Shown here: positions 6,169 to 14,697 of the stretch, one piece after another
How positions within the stretch are numbered: the stretch's first letter is position 1
Layout: each line of letters opens with the position of its first letter
NCBI RefSeq assembly: GCF_017676365.1
Contig: NZ_JADKMA010000045.1
Coordinates: 1 to 41,084, forward strand
Direction of reading: 5' to 3'
Source of the DNA: Streptomyces oryzae
Lineage (GTDB): Bacteria; Actinomycetota; Actinomycetes; Streptomycetales; Streptomycetaceae
DNA: 41,084 nucleotides
Notes under the pieces: model-generated
Told to the model about the DNA's origin: nothing
The model's input: the letters and a program-made list of their open reading frames with translations, nothing else
Databases searched by the model: none
Translations under genes and position numbers: made by a program

Positions 6169-7863
6169 TCAGACGGTGAACTCCCTGACGACCGTGTTCC
6201 TGAAGACCGCCTTGCCGCCCAGCGTGAAGAGCGCCAGTCCGGTGTCGGCGAGATCCGGGAACGCGGCGTGGGAGTGGGCGTACCGGCCGTCGTCGACGAA
6301 CATCTCCACCGAGGTGCGGTCGACGAGAATCCGCAGGCGGACCCTCCGGGCAGCGGCGTCGAAGGGGGCGTGCGTCTCCTGCCAGTTGCCGGAGGCGTCC
6401 GGGTTCTCGGTCTGGGCGCGGTTGACGAAGCTGTAGTCGCCGTAGACGCCCGCGTCCACGTGCCGGCTGCCGTCGCCGGAGCGGCGCAGCTGCACCCCCG
6501 CGCCCGTGAGCTGGTCCCAGGTGATCTCGGTGGTCAGCTCGTAGGCGATGCCCTCGTAGTCCAGGACCCGGGTACCGTCCACCTCCAGGTCGCCCAGGTC
6601 CACGGTGCGGGAGACGTAGGCGTCCAGGCCGGGGACCGGCGTGGAGGCGAGGTAGTAGCTGCCGGCGGAGGCGCGCTTCAGCGTGACCTCACGGACGATC
6701 GAGTCGGTGCCGTTGAAGCCGTCGCACTCGATGGTGGGGGTGGTGTTGGCGTAGTCCCAGTGGTTGAGCCAGCCGATGGCGTAACGCGCTGCGGGGTCGG
6801 CTGCGCCGTCCCGGTCCCGCTTCTCGAAGGTGACGGCCGCGTACCAGTCCCAGCCGTGATCGAGCCATTCCGGCTCCTCGGCGTCGGCGGTGAACGACGT
6901 CCCGTCGAAGGAGCCCGGCCAGTACGCGTACGTGGTGGGCAGCCCGGAGCCCTTGCCGTTGACGCTCACGCCGAGCACCCACTTCCAGGTCCCGTCCTGT
7001 GCCTTGATGCGGAACAGGTCCGGGCACTCGAAGACGCCGATTCCGGCCCTGATGAAGCCGCTGACGTAGCTCCACGATTTCAGGTCCTGCGAGTGGTAGA
7101 ACCCGACCTTGTCGTTCTCGGCGAGCGCCATGACCCAACGCCCGCGCTCCGGGTCGCGGATCACCTTGGGGTCGCGGAAGTCCCGTACGCCGGGGTTGGG
7201 CAGGACCGGGTCGGTGCCGTGGTTGGTGAACGTACGGCCTCCGTCCGTCGAGTAGTACAGGTACTGGGCCTGGGTGTCGGCGTCGTCGTCGGGTGACATC
7301 GTGGCCAGGACGATCACGGCTCCGGCACCGAAGCCTGCCGTGTCGTCCGTGTCGACCACCGCCGAGCCGGACCAGACGTCCCCGTTGGGAGTGGTGTCCT
7401 TCGGCACGGCGATCCCGCGGTCGGTGAAGGAGACCAGATCGGTGCTCGTGGCCAGGCGCCAGACGGTGCCCGCAGTGGTGCCGCCCGTCAGATAGTCCGG
7501 GTTGTACAGGTAGTAGTAGTGGTACTCGCCGTCTATCCACAGCGGTCGCTGCGGGTCGTTCTTCCACTGGTCGGGGACGGTGAAGTGGTACTCGGCGCGG
7601 TAACTGCCGGTGCACTCGGCCGCAGTCCGGGAAGCCCGGGCAGCGCTGGCCGACCGCGCAGTCGGCGACTGTGCCGCTGCCGGTCCCGCGAGGGCCGGCT
7701 GCAAGGCGCCGGCAAGGCCCACTGCCGAGGCGGCGAACAGCGCCCTCCTGGAGACCCCTGGGCCGGACCGCCCGGCGCTCCCCGCGCCGGACTGCCCGGC
7801 GTCCGCTCGGCCGAATCTCCCGTCGCTTCCGGGACCACTGGACCCGCCCGACGTGGCACACAT
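6169..7863 (-). CDS. Exported GH32 fructan hydrolase (levanase/inulinase type)
   Basis: This 564-residue enzyme is a family 32 glycoside hydrolase that would release fructose from levan, inulin or sucrose outside the cell. A Tat-type signal (SRRALFAASAVGLAGALQP, from residue 38) ends near an AxA site around 62-64. Catalytic motifs are WKND with the nucleophile D103 (WMND in most members), FRDP with D231, and FECP with the acid/base E279. A C-terminal beta-sandwich follows the five-bladed propeller. The ATG at 7863 follows AGGGGAGGGAGAGC. It is divergent from a sugar ABC operon that ends in a second, cytoplasmic GH32. An operator-like TAAC..GTTA site lies in its promoter. Exo or endo mode cannot be decided by eye. 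Confidence 0.92.
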   Translation of the reverse strand: MCATSGGSSGPGSDGRFGRADAGQSGAGSAGRSGPGVSRRALFAASAVGLAGALQPALAGPAAAQSPTARSASAARASRTAAECTGSYRAEYHFTVPDQWKNDPQRPLWIDGEYHYYYLYNPDYLTGGTTAGTVWRLATSTDLVSFTDRGIAVPKDTTPNGDVWSGSAVVDTDDTAGFGAGAVIVLATMSPDDDADTQAQYLYYSTDGGRTFTNHGTDPVLPNPGVRDFRDPKVIRDPERGRWVMALAENDKVGFYHSQDLKSWSYVSGFIRAGIGVFECPDLFRIKAQDGTWKWVLGVSVNGKGSGLPTTYAYWPGSFDGTSFTADAEEPEWLDHGWDWYAAVTFEKRDRDGAADPAARYAIGWLNHWDYANTTPTIECDGFNGTDSIVREVTLKRASAGSYYLASTPVPGLDAYVSRTVDLGDLEVDGTRVLDYEGIAYELTTEITWDQLTGAGVQLRRSGDGSRHVDAGVYGDYSFVNRAQTENPDASGNWQETHAPFDAAARRVRLRILVDRTSVEMFVDDGRYAHSHAAFPDLADTGLALFTLGGKAVFRNTVVREFTV

Positions 7864-7957
7864 GATGCTCTCCCTCCCCTGACGCGGCGTCAGGACTGCG
7901 GCTGCCGCAGGCAACTGCGGCTGGATGCCGGCTGCGATGCGGCTCATGTGGCTCGGA

Positions 7958-7986
7958 ACTGTGGGCCCTAACTCGTTAAAGGTCAA
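7958..7986 (-). promoter_or_regulatory. Promoter of the exported GH32 gene with LacI-type operator
   Basis: On the minus strand TTGACC (7986-7981) and CACAGT (7963-7958) are 17 bases apart. The spacer holds TAACTCGTTA (7969-7978), which keeps the TAAC..GTTA arms of the perfect palindrome at 8047-8060. A repressor bound there would block RNA polymerase directly. The -10 box is weak; the operator match is the stronger evidence. Confidence 0.55.
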
Positions 7987-7999
7987 GCTTTCCCGCATC

Positions 8000-8029
8000 T
8001 TGACAGCGCCGTAACGCGGTTCACATCAT
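8000..8029 (+). promoter_or_regulatory. Promoter of the fructan ABC importer operon
   Basis: A consensus TTGACA (8000-8005) is followed after 18 bases by CATCAT (8024-8029), which keeps the two best-conserved -10 bases. Transcription would start near 8036, just before the palindrome at 8047-8060. The short leader shows no good ribosome site ahead of the ATG at 8069. Confidence 0.5.
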
Positions 8030-8046
8030 CGGGGAACCAACTTCGG

Positions 8047-8060
8047 CTAACTCGAGTTAG
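8047..8060. promoter_or_regulatory. Perfect palindromic LacI-type operator
   Basis: CTAACTCGAGTTAG is a perfect 14-bp palindrome nine bases before the ABC operon start codon. LacI-family regulators favour even palindromes with a central CG, as seen here. Its arms recur in TAACTCGTTA at 7969-7978. The LacI-family gene at the far end of this locus is the obvious candidate to bind both. Confidence 0.72.
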
Positions 8061-8068
8061 GCTCGCCG

Positions 8069-9478
8069 ATGACCGACCCTCTCCTCTCCCGCCGCGCCCT
8101 GGTGCGCTACGGCGCGTACGGTGCCGGAGCCGCGGCCCTCGGCGGTGTCGCGGCCGGCTGGGACCGCCTCACCGCGGCCGACATCCCCGGGCGCGACGAC
8201 GGCTCGCTCGTCATCGCCACCCTCGGCTCGGCACACGACGCCAAGGCCCAGCGCGCCCTGCGCGAAGGCTTCCGGGAGGTACACCCCGACATCAAGCTCC
8301 GTATCAACGCCGTGCAGGCGTACGACTGGTCGGACTTCTTCTCCAAGATCCTCACGCAGATCGCGGCGGGCACGGCGCCCGATGTCGTCTACGTCGCGAC
8401 CGAGGGCGTGCAGCTGTTCGCCCAGCGGCTCGGCGTCCCCTTCGACAAGTGGGTGAAGCGCGACGCGGCCGAACTGCGCGAGTACTTCGACGACGTCCAC
8501 CCTTCGCTGGTCGAGTCGATGATGTACGAGGGGAGCCTCTACCAGCTGCCGGTCGAGTTCAACGCGGCCGACATGTACCTCAACACCCGCCGCATCCGGG
8601 ACGCCGGAGCCGATTTCCCCGACGCCGACTGGACGCGCGACGAGTTCACGGCCCTGCTCCGCGCCATGAAGCGCACCAGCGGTGACGGGTTCACCCCGTA
8701 CTTCTGGTCCAACCGGCTGTGGGGAGGAGTCGTCCCCTGGCTGTTCGCGAACGGCACGAACGTACTGGCCGAGTCCAAGGCACCCGGCGGCGACTGGCTG
8801 TGGCGGACGTTCTACCCGGAGGCGGAGCGGCACGGCCGGGGCGGCGGCTACCGGTGGACCACACCGGTGGCCGACTCCGACCGCGTGGCCGAGGTCTACG
8901 ACTACCTCGCCTCCCTGGTCAAGGACGGCCTGTGCACCCGCCCGGAGGGCGGCGACGGCCGCAACCTCGTCGGTGCCTTCTCCTCCGGACGGGTCGGTGC
9001 CACGCCCGCCGGCGGCTTCTGGGCCGGCGGGCTGCACCTGGCCGGAATGAAGCCCACCGACTACGACGTGCAGTACTTCCCGCGCTGGCGCACCCGGCGT
9101 CACCAGTTCGGCGCCGCCGGTTACGCGGTGCTGCGTACGTCGAAGAAGCAGGAAGAGGCGTGGGAGTTCGTCAAGTACGCCATCCGCAAGGACACCCTGA
9201 CCAAGCTTTTCGTGGCCAACCAGACCACTCCGGCCCGCCGTTCCATGGTCGACGAGGCCCGCTACCGGAAGACCGGCCCGGCGCACTGGAAGACCTTCTA
9301 CGACACCCTCGACACGATCGCCAGCACCGGACCGATTCCGGCCCCGCCACAGGTCAACGAGGTCGAGCAGCTGCTCATCAAGCACACCGGCAGCGCCCTG
9401 GCGAGCCCCGGTGCGGTACGCCCCGCGCTGCGCCGGCTGCAGGGGGACCTGGAGAAGGCCATGGAGCGTGAGATATGA
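8069..9478 (+). CDS. Sugar ABC transporter substrate-binding protein (fructan locus)
   Basis: This 469-residue protein is a family 1-type extracellular solute-binding protein that would capture fructo-oligosaccharides or sucrose. It starts with SRRALVRYGAYGAGAAALGG, a twin-arginine signal with a glycine/alanine-rich hydrophobic core. I see no lipobox cysteine, so it may be released by signal peptidase or stay membrane-bound by the signal. The mature part has the usual two-lobe pattern (IATLGSAHDAKAQRALREGF, GTAPDVVYV, YQLPVEFN). The ATG at 8069 lacks a clear ribosome site but lies just after the operator. The permease gene overlaps it by four bases (ATGA). No ATPase gene follows. Confidence 0.9.
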   Translation: MTDPLLSRRALVRYGAYGAGAAALGGVAAGWDRLTAADIPGRDDGSLVIATLGSAHDAKAQRALREGFREVHPDIKLRINAVQAYDWSDFFSKILTQIAAGTAPDVVYVATEGVQLFAQRLGVPFDKWVKRDAAELREYFDDVHPSLVESMMYEGSLYQLPVEFNAADMYLNTRRIRDAGADFPDADWTRDEFTALLRAMKRTSGDGFTPYFWSNRLWGGVVPWLFANGTNVLAESKAPGGDWLWRTFYPEAERHGRGGGYRWTTPVADSDRVAEVYDYLASLVKDGLCTRPEGGDGRNLVGAFSSGRVGATPAGGFWAGGLHLAGMKPTDYDVQYFPRWRTRRHQFGAAGYAVLRTSKKQEEAWEFVKYAIRKDTLTKLFVANQTTPARRSMVDEARYRKTGPAHWKTFYDTLDTIASTGPIPAPPQVNEVEQLLIKHTGSALASPGAVRPALRRLQGDLEKAMEREI

Positions 9479-10428
9479 CGAACACCGAGATCAGACCCGC
9501 ACCGCCGGCGCCTCCTGCCGCGCCGAGGAGACCAGCGCCCCGCACCTCTGCCCGCACCCGGGGGACCCGCCTTCTCGCCGCGCTCTTCCTCGCCCCCACC
9601 GTCGTCGGCATCGTCGTCTTCACGGTCGTACCGATCCTCGGCTCGGTCGTCCTCAGCCTGTTCCAGTGGGACGTGATCGAGTCCCCGCGCTGGGCCGGAG
9701 CGGACAACTACCGTGAGATCCTCAGCGATTCGACGGTGCTGGTGTCCTTCCGCAACACGCTCGTCTTCATGGTGCTCGCGGTCGCGCTGCAGCTGCTGAT
9801 CGCGCTCACGCTGGCGATCACGGTCAACGGCCGGATGCCGGCGTGGCTGCGCTCGGTGTTCCGCTCGGCGTTCTTCTTCCCGCTGGTGCTGTCCGCCGCG
9901 TCCATCTCGGTGGTGATGAAGTACCTGTTCAACGAGGGCTTCGGTCCGGTCAACTGGCTCCTGGGCACGGTCGGTATCGCGCCGGTCGCGTGGCTGACCT
10001 CGGAGAACGGGGCGATGGCCGCCGTGATCCTGACCTATGTGTGGCAGCAGTTCGGCTTCTCGTTCCTGCTCTTCGTCGGCGGCCTCAACAACATCCCGAG
10101 AGAGGTGCACGAGGCGGCTTCGCTGGACGGCGCGACCGGACTGCGCAAGCACCTGTCCATCACCCTCCCGCTGCTCTCGCCGACGCTCCTGGTCGCCTCG
10201 GTCGTCGGCATCATCAACGCCCTCCAGGTCTTCGAGCAGCCGTACGTCCTCACCGCGGGCGGCCCGGGCGACTCCACCCGCACGGTCGTGATGGTCATCT
10301 ACGAAACCGCCTTCGAACAGCTCCGCTTCGGTACGGCATCCGCCACCGGCGTGCTGCTCTTCGTCCTGATCATGGCGGTCACCACCCTCCAGTTCCGGCT
10401 CAGCCGGCGCTTCGTCCACTACCAGTGA
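9475..10428 (+). CDS. Sugar ABC transporter permease, MalF type
   Basis: This 317-residue membrane protein is one half of the importer channel. After a proline/arginine-rich cytoplasmic start (residues 1-32) there are about six membrane spans, the first near LAALFLAPTVVGIVVFTVVPIL. The ATPase-coupling EAA loop is seen as EVHEAASLDGATGLRKHLSITLPLL, about residues 212-236. The start codon overlaps the binding-protein stop and has GGAG at 9463-9466. With the next gene it forms a MalF/MalG-like pair, and energy probably comes from a shared MsiK-like ATPase encoded elsewhere. Confidence 0.93.
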   Translation: MTNTEIRPAPPAPPAAPRRPAPRTSARTRGTRLLAALFLAPTVVGIVVFTVVPILGSVVLSLFQWDVIESPRWAGADNYREILSDSTVLVSFRNTLVFMVLAVALQLLIALTLAITVNGRMPAWLRSVFRSAFFFPLVLSAASISVVMKYLFNEGFGPVNWLLGTVGIAPVAWLTSENGAMAAVILTYVWQQFGFSFLLFVGGLNNIPREVHEAASLDGATGLRKHLSITLPLLSPTLLVASVVGIINALQVFEQPYVLTAGGPGDSTRTVVMVIYETAFEQLRFGTASATGVLLFVLIMAVTTLQFRLSRRFVHYQ

Positions 10429-10442
10429 GCCGGGTGAGTCAG

Positions 10443-11321
10443 ATGAGCAGCACGGCCATCAAGAGCAGCACGGCCCCCAGCCCCGTCGTCTCGCGGATGC
10501 GCCACGGCCTGGCGCCGTGGGCCCGGATCAGCGGCATCGCACTGTGCGCACTGCTGACGCTCGGCCCGGTCATCTGGACCGTCTCCACGTCCCTGCGCAC
10601 CCCGGCGGACTCCGCCGACCTGCCGCCGAGAATCATCCCCACCGCGCCCACCCTCGACGCGTACCGCGGGGTCTTCGACAAGATAGACATCTGGCTGTAC
10701 GCGCTGAACTCCACGCTGGTCACCGGGCTGATCGCGGCCGGCCAGATGATCACGGCGGGCCTGGCGGGCTACGCGTTCGCGCGCCTGGAATTCCGCTTCA
10801 AGAAGCCGCTGTTCGCGCTGGTCCTGGCCACGATGATGGTGCCGTTGCAGGTCACGATCGTCCCTGTCTTCCTGGAACTGAAGGCCATGGGCCTGACCGA
10901 CACCCTGCTGGGCCTGATCATCCCGGCGTTCCCGACGGCCTTCGGCACGTTTCTGATGCGCCAGTACTTCCTGGGCATGCCCAAGGACCTCGGCGAGGCC
11001 GCGATGATCGACGGTGCGGGCCCATGGCGGATCTTCCGCTCCGTCTACGCGCCACTGGCGGCTCCCGGCCTCGCGATCGTCGGGGTCCTCGCCTTCAACT
11101 ACCACTGGAACGAGTTCTTCAGGCCGCTGATCCTGGAGACCTCAAGTGAGAACCTCACGCTGCCGCTCGGCCTGGTCTCGCTCCAGGGCAACCTCGGCAC
11201 CGGCTCGATCTCCGTGGTCCTGGCCGGAGTCATCCTGTCCATGATCCCCGCCGTCGCCGTGTTCGTCGTCGGCCAGCGCCCTCTGCGCGAGGGCATCACC
11301 TCCGCAGGAGTCAATCGTTGA
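10443..11321 (+). CDS. Sugar ABC transporter permease, MalG type
   Basis: This 292-residue membrane protein is the second permease of the fructan importer. It has about six spans, starting with ISGIALCALLTLGPVIWTV, and the coupling loop DLGEAAMIDGAGPWRIFRSVYAPLA near residue 185. It ends in GQRPLREGITSAGVNR, where the REGITSGAVK-like end is usual for MalG-type permeases. It starts 14 bases after the first permease. Its stop overlaps the TTG start of the cytoplasmic GH32 gene by four bases, which couples sugar uptake to its cleavage. Confidence 0.93.
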   Translation: MSSTAIKSSTAPSPVVSRMRHGLAPWARISGIALCALLTLGPVIWTVSTSLRTPADSADLPPRIIPTAPTLDAYRGVFDKIDIWLYALNSTLVTGLIAAGQMITAGLAGYAFARLEFRFKKPLFALVLATMMVPLQVTIVPVFLELKAMGLTDTLLGLIIPAFPTAFGTFLMRQYFLGMPKDLGEAAMIDGAGPWRIFRSVYAPLAAPGLAIVGVLAFNYHWNEFFRPLILETSSENLTLPLGLVSLQGNLGTGSISVVLAGVILSMIPAVAVFVVGQRPLREGITSAGVNR

Positions 11322-12736
11322 ACGCCGCAAGCCGGCTGACCGCTCCCAGTGGCCCGGTCGATCCGCACGCCCCCCGCTTCCGGGTCCGCCCGCCGGCCAA
11401 CTGGATGAACGACCCCAACGGGCCGTTCCACTGGCGGGGCCGCTACCACCTCTTCTACCAGTACAACCCCGCAGCCCCTGCCCACACCAACATTCACTGG
11501 GGGCACGCCTCCAGCCCCGACCTCGCCCACTGGGACCGCCACCGCGTCGCGCTGACCCCGACTCCCGGAGGTCCCGACGAGGCCGGATGCTGGTCCGGAT
11601 GCGTGGTGGACGACGACGGGGTACCGACGGCCGTCTACTCCGGGATCGACCGGAACCACGCCGGACTGAGCAGCATCTGCCTGGCCGTCGCCGAGGACGA
11701 CGGCCTCATGGACTGGAAGCCGGTCCCCGCCCCCGTACTGACCGGGCCCCCTCCCGGCTTCGACGTGACGATGTTCCGCGACCCGTTCGTCTTCCGCTTC
11801 GGCGGCCGTCGCTGGGCACTCGTCGGGGCCGGACACGCGGACGGTACGCCGTCGGTACTGGTCTACGACTGCGAGGACCTGTACGCCTGGCGGTTCGCCG
11901 GCGTCCTGGTGGACGGACGGGACCCGGTGGCGTCCCGGACGGCCAGGCTCCCGGGCTCGGCGTCGACCGGGTGGGAGTGCCCGCAACTGTGGGAGACCCC
12001 GGGCGGCGACTGGGTACTGGCAGTGGCGCTGTGGGACGGCGACCCGCGGGCCACCGTGTATCTGACGGGCCGTCTGCTGGCCGACGCACACGGCAACCCG
12101 CGCTTCTCTCCTCGCGCCGGCGGCCCGCTGGACCACGGCCGCGACTTCTACGCCCCCTCCGTCCTCCAGCACACCGAGGCCGACCGGGCGCTGCTGTGGG
12201 GCTGGTCCTGGGAAGCCCGTCCGCAGCAGGACGTCGACCGGGCGGGCTGGGCCGGAGTCCTGACCGCGCCCCGCGTCATGGACGTGCACGAGGACGGCAC
12301 CCTCCGCGTCGCCCCGGCCCCGGAACTCGAGCTCCTGCGCGCGTCAGAACCCTTCGGGGCCGGGCCACTGCCCGACGCGTACGACCTCGAGATCACGGCG
12401 CGCTCGCCCGCCACCGTAGGGCTGCTCCGCTCCGCAGCCGGAGCCGAGCTGACGGTAGGGCTGGACCCGGCGGACGGCACGGTGATACTCGACCGCTCGG
12501 ACTGGCCGCGTTCACGGCCGGACGGCAGCGGCCCGCTGGTGCTCCGTACACCCCCCGGTGCCCAGCTGGCCGTACGCGTCCTCGTCGACGGATCGCTCCT
12601 CGAACTCTTCGCGGGGGACCGGGCGATGGCGACCGAGCGGGTGTACCGGCGCCCCGACGACGTGGCCGAACTCGTCGTCTCCGGGGAAGACGTACAGGTC
12701 AGGTGCTGGGAGCAGGGCCCACCGAACCCCGCGTGA
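11318..12736 (+). CDS. Cytoplasmic GH32 beta-fructosidase (sucrose/fructo-oligosaccharide hydrolase)
   Basis: This 472-residue family 32 hydrolase has no signal peptide and probably cleaves imported sucrose or short fructans inside the cell. Catalytic motifs are all present: NWMNDPNG with nucleophile D32, MFRDP with D155, and WECP with acid/base E220; a beta-sandwich closes the protein. The start is a TTG at 11318, supported by AGGAG at 11306-11310 and a four-base overlap with the permease stop. It shares the GH32 fold with the exported enzyme at the start of the locus but is clearly a different subgroup. Its last 38 bases overlap the convergent LacI-family gene. Confidence 0.94.
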   Translation: MNAASRLTAPSGPVDPHAPRFRVRPPANWMNDPNGPFHWRGRYHLFYQYNPAAPAHTNIHWGHASSPDLAHWDRHRVALTPTPGGPDEAGCWSGCVVDDDGVPTAVYSGIDRNHAGLSSICLAVAEDDGLMDWKPVPAPVLTGPPPGFDVTMFRDPFVFRFGGRRWALVGAGHADGTPSVLVYDCEDLYAWRFAGVLVDGRDPVASRTARLPGSASTGWECPQLWETPGGDWVLAVALWDGDPRATVYLTGRLLADAHGNPRFSPRAGGPLDHGRDFYAPSVLQHTEADRALLWGWSWEARPQQDVDRAGWAGVLTAPRVMDVHEDGTLRVAPAPELELLRASEPFGAGPLPDAYDLEITARSPATVGLLRSAAGAELTVGLDPADGTVILDRSDWPRSRPDGSGPLVLRTPPGAQLAVRVLVDGSLLELFAGDRAMATERVYRRPDDVAELVVSGEDVQVRCWEQGPPNPA

Positions 12737-13763
12737 CCACAGGGCACTCCAGCTTCCTGGTGACGACCGGCGGCACGGTGCCGCTCCCGATGGCGTCCAG
12801 CACCAGCCGCGCCGCCGTCTCGCCCATCGCACGGTGCGGAAGGGCGACGGTGGTGAGGGGCGGGCTGAGAAAGGCCGCCATGTGCTCCTGGTCGTCGTAG
12901 CCCACGATCGACAGATCAGCGGGAACGCCCAGCCCGAGCCGGGCGGCGGCGTGCAGCACACCGGCGGCCACCCGGTCGTTGTAACAGACGATCCCGGTGG
13001 GCCGCCGGTCCGCGGGCACGCCCTGCAGCAGCCGCATCGCCCCGTCGTATCCGGAGGAGATCTCCCCTCCGGTGCGTACGACCCACTCCTGGCGCGCATC
13101 GGACCCCACCGCGCGCAACGCGTCCCGGAACCCGCGCAGCCGCTCGACAGAGGCGATGTCGTCCAGCCCGCCGATCAGCGCCACCCGCCGGTGCCCCGCC
13201 TCCAGCAGGAGCCGCGCGGCCGAACGGCCCCCCGCCCGCTCCGCGGGGATCACAGCCGGGAGGGAGCCGTCCTCGGGCAGGCAGTTGGCGAGTACGGCGA
13301 ACGTACGGTGCAGGCCGGCCGGAACGCGGGCGCGGCGCAGCGACAGTGCCGCGTAGATGATCCCGTCCACCCGGCGGTCCAGCAGCTCGGCGATGGCCGC
13401 GTCCTCCGTGACCGGGTCCGTCCCGGAGTCCACGGTGAGAACCAGATGCTCGCTGCTCCAGGCGGTGTCCATGGCCCCGCGCAGCAGCCTGCCGGCGAAC
13501 GGGGAAGTGGCGATCTCGTCCGTGACCAGCCCGATCACGGCCGTACGCCGCCGCCGCAGGCCCCGGGCGACAGCGTTGGGCCGATAGCCCAGCTGCGCGG
13601 CGGCCTTGCGGATTCTCTCCTGCGTCTCGGCGGAGAGGTTGCCCTGGGCGCGCCCGTTGAACACGAACGACACGGCCGTGTGCGAGACACCGGCGAGCTT
13701 GGCGACATCGCGTGAGGTCGGCCGCGCGACCTCACCGCCCTGCGACTTCTCGCCCCTGCCCAC
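12699..13763 (-). CDS. LacI-family transcriptional regulator of the fructan locus
   Basis: This 354-residue protein has an N-terminal LacI helix-turn-helix (TSRDVAKLAGVSHTAVSFVFNG, residues 16-37), a hinge helix (NAVARGLRRRR) and a periplasmic-binding-protein-like sensor domain with VIGLVTDEI and the C-terminal DLSIVGYDDQEHMA motif. It most likely represses the adjacent GH32 and ABC genes when no fructan-derived sugar is bound. The candidate operators are the TAAC..GTTA palindromes at 7969-7978 and 8047-8060. The GTG at 13763 has only a weak ribosome site. The gene converges on the cytoplasmic GH32 and overlaps its 3' end. The 287 bases upstream hold no clear promoter motif and no copy of the palindrome, so autoregulation is not evident. 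Confidence 0.93.
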   Translation of the reverse strand: MGRGEKSQGGEVARPTSRDVAKLAGVSHTAVSFVFNGRAQGNLSAETQERIRKAAAQLGYRPNAVARGLRRRRTAVIGLVTDEIATSPFAGRLLRGAMDTAWSSEHLVLTVDSGTDPVTEDAAIAELLDRRVDGIIYAALSLRRARVPAGLHRTFAVLANCLPEDGSLPAVIPAERAGGRSAARLLLEAGHRRVALIGGLDDIASVERLRGFRDALRAVGSDARQEWVVRTGGEISSGYDGAMRLLQGVPADRRPTGIVCYNDRVAAGVLHAAARLGLGVPADLSIVGYDDQEHMAAFLSPPLTTVALPHRAMGETAARLVLDAIGSGTVPPVVTRKLECPVVTRGSVGPAPST

Positions 13764-14050
13764 GCCACGTCACCACCGGATTCGACCTGATCGCATCAGC
13801 CTACCCGCCGCGGCCTGCGGCAACGGCTCGTGCGCTGGAGGCAGGGGCGCCTGCGCACGAGGAAGAGCCGGTCCAGGCCCTGCTGTCGTCAGTTGCCGAC
13901 GGTGGACAGGGCGGCGGCACGGAGGCGTGAGCGGCCGGGTTGCCGGGTGCACCGCAGCGGGTCGGAGCACAGGTCGACGGTGGCCGGGTGCGGCGCCGTG
14001 CGAGTATGAGGGGCCGTGATCGAGACGCGGACCCTCCCGGGGGGTCAACT

Positions 14051-14602
14051 GTGAGACGGCGGAACGTCGGGCTGGCGCTCTGTCTGCCGGCTCTCGCCCT
14101 GCTGACCGCCTGCGGGGGCTCTGCCGGAGACACCCATCGCTGCACTCTGATGGACGCGCCCGCCGGAATCCGGGTCAAGACCGCGCCGGAACTGGCCGGC
14201 AAGGTGGCCGATGCGGCCCTCACGGCCTGTTGGGACGGCGTATGCCGGAAGCGCGCGCTGCGGCTGCGGGAGACCGGGCCGGAAGAGACGGCGTCCCCGG
14301 GGGATCCCGTGCTGACCACGGAGTCCCCCGGGAAGTCCGCCACCGCCGCGGCAAGCCCGGACACCACGCCCTCGGCAGCCCGAGGACGCTTTGTCCTGCC
14401 CGGCTTCGCGCGCCTGCCCGGCCTGCCGGGCAAGCCGATACGCGTCAGCCTGGTCTTCAAGGACTCGCGGGGCGCCACCGTGCTGGACCGGCAGACGAGG
14501 GTCACCCCGAAGCCCATCTATCCCAACGGCCGTGACTGCTCACCGGGGGGCCGCCAGGCGCGGCTGACCGTCACGGGGAAAGGCGCGCTGCTCGCACGCT
14601 GA
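14051..14602 (+). CDS. Putative secreted lipoprotein of unknown function
   Basis: This 183-residue protein starts with a short basic region (RRRN), a hydrophobic core (VGLALCLPALALL) and an LTAC lipobox, so it is probably anchored outside the membrane by a lipid on that cysteine. The mature part has paired cysteines (HRC, ACWDGVC and a late RDC), a proline/alanine/serine linker around the middle, and a PGKPIRVSLVFKDSRGATV beta-rich stretch. I do not recognise the family. The GTG at 14051 gives the cleanest signal peptide; codons upstream of it do not keep the coding third-base bias. The gene stands alone. Confidence 0.72.
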   Translation: MRRRNVGLALCLPALALLTACGGSAGDTHRCTLMDAPAGIRVKTAPELAGKVADAALTACWDGVCRKRALRLRETGPEETASPGDPVLTTESPGKSATAAASPDTTPSAARGRFVLPGFARLPGLPGKPIRVSLVFKDSRGATVLDRQTRVTPKPIYPNGRDCSPGGRQARLTVTGKGALLAR

Positions 14603-14697
14603 CCGGGCGCTCCCCGGGGCCGGGTTCGGCCTGGAAAACGCCCCGCTTCCACGGCGATGACGGCCGGACGGCCGGGCGGCCCCGACCGGCTCTTGTG

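Noticed and set aside
13764..14050. A short gene or operator copy upstream of the LacI gene
   Set aside because: No TAAC..GTTA palindrome is present and the open frames there show no coding bias.
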